DNA of 64,000 nt from Tritonibacter litoralis. GTDB taxonomy: Bacteria > Pseudomonadota > Alphaproteobacteria > Rhodobacterales > Rhodobacteraceae. Of the stretch, positions 54,107 through 64,000 are shown one piece after another. Made by a program: the position numbers and the translations under genes. Below the pieces are notes generated by a model that was given only the letters and a program-made list of their open reading frames with translations, had not been told where the DNA came from and did no database searches. Location of the stretch: the NCBI RefSeq assembly GCF_009496005.1, contig NZ_WIBF01000008.1:124001-188000 (forward strand), written 5' to 3'. Positions within the stretch are counted from its first letter, which is position 1. Each line of letters opens with the position of its first letter.

Positions 54107-57062
54107 ACACCTCCAGGCCAGAGATTTCTCTGCCGCCTGCCATGTCCCGCAAAAGGGGGCCGAGTGCGTTCATCAATGCGAGTTTCCTCTTAGTTCGTTC
54201 CTTCCACCCAAGTCCCAGCGGTCTTAGTAGCTCTGTTAGCTCTCCATCATCAAAAATGTATCGCTGGATAATACGGTCTACAAATTGTTGCAGTTCATCA
54301 ATTGCGAGACCATGTTGCTGCGAGATACTGTTAAGCTCGCGAAAGTTTTTGGCGGCCTTGAAGGCTTTGAAACCGTCCCGGATTTCATTCTCTTCCAATG
54401 CGACTCCAACTTCCAAGCTGTTTATGTAGGCTTCGATATCGTCGCGCTCACCCATAAACTTCGCATCTGATGCGATTAAGCCGATCAACCGTTGACGCGA
54501 CATTTCACGCTTCTCCGGTGACGTTCGTGTGTAGTCTGAGACCAAGCTCATGATGTAGTCGTAGTCGATAATCTCCGATGCGAAGAGGACGAACTCGAAG
54601 TCGAGTTGTTCGACCTCTGGTGGCATATCGTCACCACCTTTGTTCTGGACGTCTCGCAGGCGTTTGGCTGTCTCAATGTAGACGCCCTTGTAGCCCTGCA
54701 GATCATCCTTGGGGATCACGTCAGAGATTGTTGCCTTCTGCTCCTCGTCGAGGTCGGTGTATTGGTCCAGTTGCGTCTTAAGCTTCTGAACGTTCTTGAA
54801 CAGGTTGATGAACTGGCTGCGCGCCGCGTCCCCTTTGAGTTTGGGAACTTCGCTCGGTGCTGCTTCCAAACCTTGAGACTTCATGAAGGCGTCAAGCTGG
54901 CGCTTTGCTTCGTCCAGTTTGCCGATAACATTCGGAGCCTCGTCGACAAGCCAAATCTCACTCGCTCTTTCCTGCTCACCCTCGCCGGAGAACAGCTTGA
55001 TCGCTTCTTGCACCTGATCTTGCTGCCCACGGAAGTCGATTATGTTCCCGTAGGGTTTGCTATCGTTCAGAACACGGTTAGTTCGCGAGAAGGCTTGGAT
55101 CAGGTTGTGGAACTTCAGATTTTTGTCCACATACAAGGTATTTAGGTACTTGCTGTCGAAACCGGTCAGCAGCATGTCAACAACGATAGTGATGTCGATT
55201 TTTTCGGCGTGTGGTAGGTCGTGGTTGGGATATTGCTGATCTTTGATCCGTTTCTGTACATCTTGGTAGTACAAGTCGAATTCGCTGATCTTGTGATTGG
55301 TCCCGTACTGTTTGTTGTAGCTGTCCAGTATCTTGATCAGGGCTTTCTTTTTCTTCTCAGGCTCCTGCTTGTTGTCGAGTTGCTCTTGAGGAAGGTCTTC
55401 TTGGATTTGCTTAACGTCCTTGTTGCCCTCTGCAGGAGGGGAGAAGACGCAGGCCACGTTCAGAGGCCGAAATTCCGGGTCTGGTGATCTCTCAGTCTGA
55501 ATTTCGCTGAAGAGATCAAAATACTCTATGGCGTCAGTGATCTTGGCCGTGGCGAGAATTGCATTGAACTTTCTCCCAGCCGTCGCAGCATCATGCTTCT
55601 CAAGAATTGCCTCGACGACAGCCCGTTTGGCCAACGCTTCACCGGGCTTCACCTTGTTTTTGCTGTCTGGTTTAAAGTAGTCGACGTGGAAGCGTAGGAC
55701 ATTCTTGTCCTCAATCGCGTGTGTGATTGTGTACTCATGGAGCGACTGGTCAAACAAGCTTTCCGTCGTCTTGTAGCTGGCTTCCGTTCCTTCGATCTGA
55801 TGGTAGTTCGAGTTCTTGTCGAAGATTGGAGTCCCCGTGAAGCCAAACAACTGAGCGTTTGGAAAGAACTCTTTGATCGCTTTGTGGTTGTCACCGAACT
55901 GAGAACGATGGCACTCATCGAAAATAAAGACGAAACGTTTGTCTTTGAGTGGCTCCAAGCGAGACTTGTAATCTTTCTTGTTGGTTCCATCCAAGGCCAA
56001 CCCAAGCTTCTGGATGGTCGTAACTATAACCTTGTCTGCGTAGTTGTCCGAAAGCAGACGGCGAACCAGAGTGCCCGTGTCGGTATTGCTTTCCACGCAA
56101 CCTTCTTGGAACCTATTAAATTCTTCCCGGGTTTGTCGATCCAAGTCCTTTCGGTCGACAACAAACAGGCACTTGTCCACGACGGGATTGTCTTTCAATA
56201 GAATAGACGCCTTAAAAGAAGTAAGGGTCTTCCCACTGCCGGTCGTATGCCAGATGTAACCATTGCCACACCTTTGCCGGATGCAGTCCACAATGGATTT
56301 GACGGCGTAGACTTGGTAAGGTCGCATCATGAGCATTTTCTTCTCGCTCGCGACCAGAACCATGTATCGGCTTATCGTCTCAGCAAGAGTCCATTTGGCC
56401 AAGAATGAATCTGAAAACTTGTGAAGCTCATTTACTTTTTCATTGTCTCGGGTCGCATGCTGGTAGATTGGGAGAAAACGTTGGTCAGCATCAAAATTGA
56501 AGTGTTGCGAGTTATTGTTTGAAAAGTACCAAGTCTCTGACTTGTTGCTGACAATGAACATCTGCAGAAAACACATTAACGTGTTTCCATAGCCGTTCCC
56601 TCGGTCGTTCTTGTAATCTACGATTTGTTGCATCGCTTTGTACGGCGATACTTGCAGGTTCTTAAGCTCGACCTGCACGACGGGCACACCATTCAACAGC
56701 AAAACGACGTCATAGACGTGATGGCTAGAAGACGTGTTGATCCTGAGTTGTGAGACGGCTTCAAATGAGTTCTTGCACCAGTCTTTTATGTTAACCAAAG
56801 CAAAATTCATCGGTGTTCCGTCATCTCGTTCAAATGACGTTCTGTTACGAAGGATATCTGCGCAAGCAAATACGTCCGGCGATACAATTCGCTCCAAGAG
56901 GCGCTCAAATTCGCTTTCGGTCAGCTTGACTTGATTTAGCGCTTCAAACTTTTGCCGGAAATTGGCTTCTAGCGCGTCCAAGTCGGTAATATCGGTCCGA
57001 TATGTGTATTTTAGGTCAACAAGCTTTTGGATGAGCTCGTTTTCAATGTCTTTTTCCTGCAT
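54090..57062 (-). CDS. hsdR: Type I restriction-modification system, restriction (translocase/nuclease) subunit
   Basis: 990 aa. N-terminal PD-(D/E)xK nuclease (YDVVLLLNGVPVVQVELKN, with the E-x-K of VELKN), SF2 motor with Walker A HTTGSGKTLTSFKAS and DECH box FIFDECHRSQFGDN, later motor motifs LFGFTGTPIF and VVDMLLTGFDSKYLNTLYVDK (last segment shown in part of the motor). The C-terminal helices bind HsdM. It is the first gene of the operon; the start at 57,062 has no gene upstream on that strand. Confidence 0.96.
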   Translation of the reverse strand: MQEKDIENELIQKLVDLKYTYRTDITDLDALEANFRQKFEALNQVKLTESEFERLLERIVSPDVFACADILRNRTSFERDDGTPMNFALVNIKDWCKNSFEAVSQLRINTSSSHHVYDVVLLLNGVPVVQVELKNLQVSPYKAMQQIVDYKNDRGNGYGNTLMCFLQMFIVSNKSETWYFSNNNSQHFNFDADQRFLPIYQHATRDNEKVNELHKFSDSFLAKWTLAETISRYMVLVASEKKMLMMRPYQVYAVKSIVDCIRQRCGNGYIWHTTGSGKTLTSFKASILLKDNPVVDKCLFVVDRKDLDRQTREEFNRFQEGCVESNTDTGTLVRRLLSDNYADKVIVTTIQKLGLALDGTNKKDYKSRLEPLKDKRFVFIFDECHRSQFGDNHKAIKEFFPNAQLFGFTGTPIFDKNSNYHQIEGTEASYKTTESLFDQSLHEYTITHAIEDKNVLRFHVDYFKPDSKNKVKPGEALAKRAVVEAILEKHDAATAGRKFNAILATAKITDAIEYFDLFSEIQTERSPDPEFRPLNVACVFSPPAEGNKDVKQIQEDLPQEQLDNKQEPEKKKKALIKILDSYNKQYGTNHKISEFDLYYQDVQKRIKDQQYPNHDLPHAEKIDITIVVDMLLTGFDSKYLNTLYVDKNLKFHNLIQAFSRTNRVLNDSKPYGNIIDFRGQQDQVQEAIKLFSGEGEQERASEIWLVDEAPNVIGKLDEAKRQLDAFMKSQGLEAAPSEVPKLKGDAARSQFINLFKNVQKLKTQLDQYTDLDEEQKATISDVIPKDDLQGYKGVYIETAKRLRDVQNKGGDDMPPEVEQLDFEFVLFASEIIDYDYIMSLVSDYTRTSPEKREMSRQRLIGLIASDAKFMGERDDIEAYINSLEVGVALEENEIRDGFKAFKAAKNFRELNSISQQHGLAIDELQQFVDRIIQRYIFDDGELTELLRPLGLGWKERTKRKLALMNALGPLLRDMAGGREISGLEVYDDAG

Positions 57063-57611
57063 TGTTCCCTCGGTCGCTCTTCTTGGCAGACTGTGGAAAA
57101 CATTCTGCCTTTACGGCGAAATCCTCATTTAGGAGGTGGGTCGGCTCACTCTGCTCTTGTTTCCCTTAATGCCACAGCGAGCGAAGGTTGTCACCGGATG
57201 CTGTGGGCAACGGTGTAGTTTTTCGACGAGCATCGGTTAGGCGCTTGCTGTAGCCACCCCGACACATTCAGGAGCACGGTTTGTCAGAGGACGATTGCCG
57301 AAAGCGGCTCATGAAGCTAGGTTGGTCGATCCTCAAGAAGGTGACCCTTTTTCGCAGTTAGCTGGCTTTTTTACGGCAAATTGTGTATACTTGAGCCATC
57401 ATAGAGCAGAGCGTCTTCGCTCTCGGTTCGCGGCGGGGTTGCGGACATTTTTCCAATCGAGAAAGGAACTACAACTTGCCGCAAGGCATTGAGACTTTTT
57501 GCGTGTCATCAAACGATATTCGAGCCGCGACCGCGGACAAATGGGGCCTCTATCGTATCCGTGCTATAGTTCGCGGATTGCCATCGGTTGCGGCAACGAT
57601 AGAAGACGCTT
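57063..57611. other. Gene-free region between hsdR and the IS element
   Basis: 549 bp. It contains the hsdR promoter on the minus strand. A 65-codon frame at 57,295-57,492 lacks a ribosome site and is not convincing. ATTGCCATCGGTTGCGGCAACGAT near 57,579 makes only a weak hairpin. Nothing else seen. Confidence 0.4.
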
Positions 57612-57675
57612 TGACCCAGCCCCCTGAATTCCGGCCACTGAGGTGTTAGTAATCCGTCCAAGCAAAGGATGGACT

Positions 57676-57939
57676 ATGAAACGCAGATTTTCAGACGAAC
57701 AGATCATTGGGATGATCAAAGAATACGAAGCCGGTGTGAAAGCCCAAGAGCTGTGCCGGAAGTACGGCATCAGCGATGCAACGTTTTACAAATACAAAGC
57801 CAGATTTGGCGGCATGAACGTGTCCGATGCGAAGAAACTGAGAGCGCTGGAAGACGAGAACAATCGTCTGAAGCGGATGTTGGCAGATACGATGCTGGAC
57901 AATGCGGCCTTGAAAGACCTCGCGACAAAAAACTACTGA
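57676..57939 (+). CDS. IS3-family OrfA
   Basis: 87 aa. HTH of the IS3 OrfA type (FSDEQIIGMIKEYEAG, then VKAQELCRKYGISDATFYKY) followed by a leucine-zipper-like helix (LRALEDENNRLKRMLADTML). The slippery heptamer AAAAAAC at 57,927-57,933, four codons before the stop, allows -1 frameshifting into the OrfB phase to make the OrfAB transposase. Confidence 0.92.
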   Translation: MKRRFSDEQIIGMIKEYEAGVKAQELCRKYGISDATFYKYKARFGGMNVSDAKKLRALEDENNRLKRMLADTMLDNAALKDLATKNY

Positions 57940-58853
57940 CGCCTGATGTGAAGCGCAGGGCCGTGTCGGACGTGATGGATCGGCACGGCCTGTCTGAGCG
58001 TCGGGCGTGCGAATTGGCGGGCCTGCATCGGTCTGTTTTTCAATATGAGATGCAGGATCAGGGCGATGACGCCCTGCGCAAACGACTGCGTGAACTGGCG
58101 AACGAGCGCCGTCGGTTCGGATATCGCCGTTTGGGCATCCTGTTGGCCAGAGAGGGTTTTGAGGTGAACCACAAGAAACTGTTCCGGCTCTACCGCGAGG
58201 AAGGGCTGGCCGTGCGGCGCAGGCGTTCTCGTAAGCGGGCTCTGGGCACGTGCAGGCCGATCCTGGTGCCTGAACGGGCAAACCAGCGCTGGTCGTTGGA
58301 ATTCGTGTCAGATGCCTTCGCAGACGGCCAACGGTTCCGCGTGCTGTGCATCGTGGATGACTGCACCCGAGAAGCACTGGCTACGGTCGTGGATCGCTCG
58401 CTGTCGGGTTCACGCATGACCCGAGAACTGGATGAACTGATCCGCCGACGCGGTCAGCCCGACATGATCGTCAGCGACAACGGAACGGAAATGACATCTC
58501 ATGCTGTGCTGCGATGGTGCCAGGACACTGGCGTTGGTTGGCACTACATCGCGCCAGGAAAGCCCATGCAGAATGCGTTTGTCGAAAGCTTCAATGGCCG
58601 CCTGCGCGACGAATGCCTGAACGAACATATCTTCGGCAATCTCGCCGAAGCCAGAAAGATAATTGAAACCTGGAGGATCGACTACAACACTGAACGACCA
58701 CACACTTCACTTGGCGGGCTGGCTCCAGCCGTTTGCGCCAGTCTCAACCGTGCCACCCGGCCTGCCTCGCTTGAGCTCCGCAAGGGCTCCGCTCAGCAAG
58801 CCTTGACCGCAACCCAATCAACAGAAAGAAACAAGAACGGATTCTACACCTGA
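57927..58853 (+). CDS. IS3-family OrfB phase (DDE transposase, made as OrfAB)
   Basis: The coordinates start at the slippery site because no separate start is well placed (a GTG at 57,948 is possible). After the linker KKLLTPDVKRRAVSDVMDRH come HTH_21 (RRFGYRRLGILLAREGFEVN) and the rve core: first D in WSLEFVSDAFADG, second in MIVSDNGTEM, E in AFVESFNGRLRDE, then YNTERPHTSLGG. All catalytic residues of the DDE triad are present. Confidence 0.92.
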   Translation, partial: KKLLTPDVKRRAVSDVMDRHGLSERRACELAGLHRSVFQYEMQDQGDDALRKRLRELANERRRFGYRRLGILLAREGFEVNHKKLFRLYREEGLAVRRRRSRKRALGTCRPILVPERANQRWSLEFVSDAFADGQRFRVLCIVDDCTREALATVVDRSLSGSRMTRELDELIRRRGQPDMIVSDNGTEMTSHAVLRWCQDTGVGWHYIAPGKPMQNAFVESFNGRLRDECLNEHIFGNLAEARKIIETWRIDYNTERPHTSLGGLAPAVCASLNRATRPASLELRKGSAQQALTATQSTERNKNGFYT

Positions 58854-58890
58854 ACGGCCCGGATCAGGGGGCTGGGTCACACTGTTCCTC

Positions 58891-58930
58891 AAACCCATCG
58901 GTTGCGACTGCGACCGGTGGGTTTTTCTTT
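58891..58930. terminator. Hairpin between the IS element and acnB
   Basis: AAACCCATCGGT (58,891-58,902) pairs with ACCGGTGGGTTT (58,913-58,924) apart from one mismatch/GU; TTCTTTT follows on the plus strand and TTTGAGG on the minus strand. A probable terminator for plus-strand transcripts, possibly also for acnB read from the other side. Confidence 0.65.
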
Positions 58931-59020
58931 TGCGCCCTCTGCATGGTTTGGCAACAGGGCAAAGAAAATGGCAGCCACGGTGTCCCGTCGCTGCCATTTT
59001 TGTCTGAGTGTCTCTGAACT

Positions 59021-61813
<2,793 letters not shown>

Positions 61814-62645
61814 GACTGCCTCGATGAATATGGGTTTCGATAAGCTTGACCACTGAATCTAAAAAGGTCTGGCGAGTCAGCGACAAGCGCGTTTGTATGC
61901 GGATGTATACCACGGTGGGCGGCTTTGCAAGATGCTCTGTCACTCGGCAAGACTGGCCAAGTCGTCACATCCAGGGTGAGCCACGGATTCGGCTCCAAAA
62001 TTCACTCTCTTCCTTTAGAAGCTGTTACTACATTTGACGCGTGTGCTCAATCGTTCCAACTTTGGCTTAGAGCGGTGCGGACATCACCATATATCCTACT
62101 TTTCCCGCACATTTCGCTCGCCTGGACTGAGGGTTACTGTCGTATGTGCGTGCCAAGACACGCAGCCTGTTCACAGGGTCATGCGCAAGGCCATGGCAAT
62201 TAAAACGCACTCCGAAAACTGAATATTAATATGGTTTCACCTGCAATTAATTGGGAGTGGTTTTTTGGGGGGTAATATGGGGGATCAAAATTGGGGCATT
62301 TTAAATGCATGTTTTTACGTGCTGGTGAATTGATGATGGCATTGCTTTAGAGGGTGGGCGCAATTTCATTTTAATAAACGTCACGTAGAAGGTGAAGGGG
62401 GCTCACTTCTCGCGTGACGTTTTCTCAGTTGGATATCATTTAAGGAATATTGATATCGGAATGTGTTTCTTGTGTGAATTCTTAGGGTTGTGTGAATTCT
62501 GAGTACATTTTTTAAATCGTGCTTGAATATTGAAAAAAAGGAGGAGCTTTCGGGGGGATATTTCATTTAAATCTTTGCCCGTTAACTGATCGTGAGGCCT
62601 TTTGTGGAATTTCTCGGCGTAAACGGATGAATTTGCGAGTTCACG
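61814..62645. promoter_or_regulatory. Long divergent intergenic region acnB / cytochrome c peroxidase
   Basis: 832 bp. The part next to acnB is of normal GC, while ~62,200-62,640 is AT-rich. A 13-bp direct repeat TTGTGTGAATTCT occurs at 62,470-62,482 and 62,488-62,500 (18-bp period), about 150 bp upstream of the peroxidase start; it may bind a regulator. Short frames at 61,846-62,222 have no ribosome sites and are not called. Confidence 0.5.
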
Positions 62646-63641
62646 ATGAAACGATTGAAAATATCTGGCCTGCTCCTTTTCCTCTCGTCGGCAGCATTTG
62701 CGGCATCTTCGGGTGACCGTTCTGATTATGTGCGCCCCCTAACAATTCCATTTCCTGAAGATGCGCCATATCATCCGCAAATCGCGACTTTGGGAAAAAT
62801 GATCTTCTTTGATCCGCGCGTGTCCGGTGCGCAGAACATGAGCTGCGCAAGCTGCCACAACCCATCCTTTGGGTGGGAAACGCCGGTCGAAACGGCGGTG
62901 GGAGGCATGAACACCTCTTTGCCGCGCCACGCACCGACAGTTTTGAACGGGGCCTGGATGCCGCATTTCTTTTGGGACGGTCGTGCGCATTCTCTGGAAG
63001 AACAGGCCGCAGGACCAATCACAGCCGATGTGGAAATGAACGCGACTTTTGAACAGGTTGTGTCGCGCCTGTCCGAAGTTGATGAGTATGCGCATTGGTT
63101 TGCACAGCTTTTCCCGCAAGAAGGCATGACACGCGAGACCATCCTGACGGCGATTGCCACTTATGAACGCACCGTCGTGTCTGGTTGGGCCCCGTTTGAT
63201 GATTGGGTTGATGGCAATGAAAGCGCCATCTCAGAGAGTGCCAAACGAGGTTTTGCGCTGTTTACCGGCAAAGCGGGCTGCGCGGATTGCCATACGGGGT
63301 GGAACTTCACCGATAACGCGTTCCATGACATTGGGCTGGCGACCGAAGATGAGGGGCGTATTACGCTGGATCCTGGAAATGAGATGGCGCGTTTTGCCTT
63401 TAAAACACCGGGGCTGCGAAACATTGCATTGCGGGCGCCTTATATGCATGCGGGGCAAATACCGGATCTCTTCTCCGTAATTGCCCATTACGCGAGCGGA
63501 GGAGAGGATCGACCATCACGTTCTCCGATGATGCGTCAGGTTGAGCTTGAAGATCAGGAATATGAAGATCTGATCGCCTTTATGAACAGCTTAACTGAAC
63601 GGCAGACCCTGCTTCCTACACCTATTCTTCCGGCGAATTGA
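62646..63641 (+). CDS. Dihaem cytochrome c peroxidase (MauG/CcpA family)
   Basis: 331 aa. Signal peptide MKRLKISGLLLFLSSAAFAA. Two haem-binding motifs: CASCH at 67-71 (NMSCASCHNPSFGWE) and CADCH at 212-216 (GCADCHTGWNF). A Tyr-Met in LRAPYMHAGQ near 275 fits the distal Met ligand region of the electron-transfer haem. The family reduces periplasmic H2O2 with electrons from small cytochromes; some MauG-like members modify proteins instead. The next gene starts 8 bp downstream, so the two are probably co-transcribed. Confidence 0.93.
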   Translation: MKRLKISGLLLFLSSAAFAASSGDRSDYVRPLTIPFPEDAPYHPQIATLGKMIFFDPRVSGAQNMSCASCHNPSFGWETPVETAVGGMNTSLPRHAPTVLNGAWMPHFFWDGRAHSLEEQAAGPITADVEMNATFEQVVSRLSEVDEYAHWFAQLFPQEGMTRETILTAIATYERTVVSGWAPFDDWVDGNESAISESAKRGFALFTGKAGCADCHTGWNFTDNAFHDIGLATEDEGRITLDPGNEMARFAFKTPGLRNIALRAPYMHAGQIPDLFSVIAHYASGGEDRPSRSPMMRQVELEDQEYEDLIAFMNSLTERQTLLPTPILPAN

Positions 63642-63649
63642 GGTTACCC

Positions 63650-64000
63650 ATGTCTATCCTTTCACGTATTCTCACCGGTAACGCTGTTTTGGCCTGCGCC
63701 GCAATTTTGGGGGCCGGTTCAATTGGCGGTGTGGCTTATGTCTCTTCGCAGCACAAAGAACAGATTCTGGAAAGCGCGTTTCAATCCGTTGCGATGGCCA
63801 AGGAATTGTCGAATGTAATTGAACACTCGGATGAGTTGCTGTGGTCGGTTCTGGATATGACCAGATTGACCGATTTGGACAAAGTGCAGGCAGAGTTTCT
63901 TGAAAACTCTGAGCGATTGCTGAAACGCACGGCCGAGATCCATGCGCAGGCGGAAACCGAGGCGATGATTGCCGCCTTGGAGCAGCTCGAGATCAATGAA
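63650..64000 (+). CDS. Membrane-anchored protein, N-terminus only (cut by window end)
   Basis: 117 residues are visible from ATG 63,650. One membrane helix (AVLACAAILGAGSIGGVAYV) is followed by a charged helical periplasmic region (ELSNVIEHSDELLWSVLDM...LLKRTAEIHAQAETEAMIAA). This looks like the start of a chemoreceptor or sensor kinase/cyclase, but no signalling domain lies within the window. Linkage to the peroxidase gene suggests sensing of an oxidant or redox state, which is a guess. Confidence 0.6.
   Translation, partial: MSILSRILTGNAVLACAAILGAGSIGGVAYVSSQHKEQILESAFQSVAMAKELSNVIEHSDELLWSVLDMTRLTDLDKVQAEFLENSERLLKRTAEIHAQAETEAMIAALEQLEINE

Larger units (their letters stand above)
57612..58879 (+). 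mobile_element. IS3-family insertion sequence (1,268 bp)
   Basis: Ends are perfect 16-bp inverted repeats TGACCCAGCCCCCTGA (57,612-57,627; reverse at 58,864-58,879), with similarity continuing inward for ~15 more bases. Encodes OrfA and an OrfB phase joined by a -1 shift. Flanking bases are GCTT on the left and CACT on the right, so no 3-4 bp duplication is visible. Both frames look intact, so it may be active or recently so. Confidence 0.92.

Noticed and set aside
57295-57492. 65-codon ORF upstream of the IS element
   Set aside because: No ribosome site, no homologous motif, and it lies in a region expected to hold the hsdR promoter.
61846-62222. Short plus-strand ORFs upstream of acnB
   Set aside because: Overlapping frames of 60-90 codons with no SD and improbable composition; treated as intergenic.

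Overview
The window reads as a chromosome segment of a marine Rhodobacteraceae (Roseobacter-group) alphaproteobacterium. Support comes from the split F1-only atpHAGDC operon, the hisS-hisZ-hisG block, an adenosylcobalamin-dependent nrdJ, the DUF1489, DUF2125 and DUF3291 proteins common in that group, and the GC-rich codon use of the backbone. This is family-level inference, not a species call.

Region 1 (1-31.8 kb) is backbone. It holds a truncated class V aminotransferase, a protein with a peptidoglycan-binding-like N-terminus, hisC-tyrA-extensin-like (overlapping genes), DUF2125, ChaC-type cyclotransferase, an ExbB/MotA-like plus OmpA-domain pair, an M23 peptidase, clpA, gloB, a methyltransferase, the F1 ATP synthase operon with a clear terminator, a NIT-domain chemoreceptor, hisS-hisZ-hisG, a Cys/Met-metabolism PLP enzyme, DUF3291, DUF1489 and nrdJ.

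Region 2 (31,824-49,780) is a complete Tn7-like transposon of about 18 kb. Its ends are 25-bp terminal inverted repeats (21/25 identical, starting TGTGAA), flanked by a 5-bp duplication GTTCC. It lies 15 bp downstream of the nrdJ stop codon. The transposition module is tnsA-tnsB-tnsC-tniQ at the right. The cargo looks like a defence island: a translationally coupled four-gene operon (Dam-type methylase, metallophosphoesterase, ORC/Cdc6-like AAA ATPase, and a protein I do not recognise), an orphan N6-adenine methylase, a zinc-motif/Ser-rich/TIR protein with a DUF2188 partner, and an XRE-ImmA/IrrE regulator pair with a readable promoter and operator. Two small cargo ORFs are each broken by one in-frame stop. 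The four-gene operon is my best candidate for an undescribed system.

Region 3 (49.8-58.9 kb) is a second accessory block. It has a 3' fragment of tRNA-Phe (an attachment-site scar), then a type I restriction operon in the order hsdR-hsdS-prrC-hsdM. The third gene is a PrrC-like anticodon nuclease with its Arg-Glu-His triad intact. An IS3-family element (57,612-58,879) with a canonical -1 slippery site follows, without a visible target duplication.

Region 4 (58.9-64 kb) returns to backbone: acnB, a long AT-richer intergenic stretch, a dihaem cytochrome c peroxidase, and the start of a membrane-anchored protein cut by the window end. I saw no CRISPR array, cas gene, rRNA or intact tRNA.
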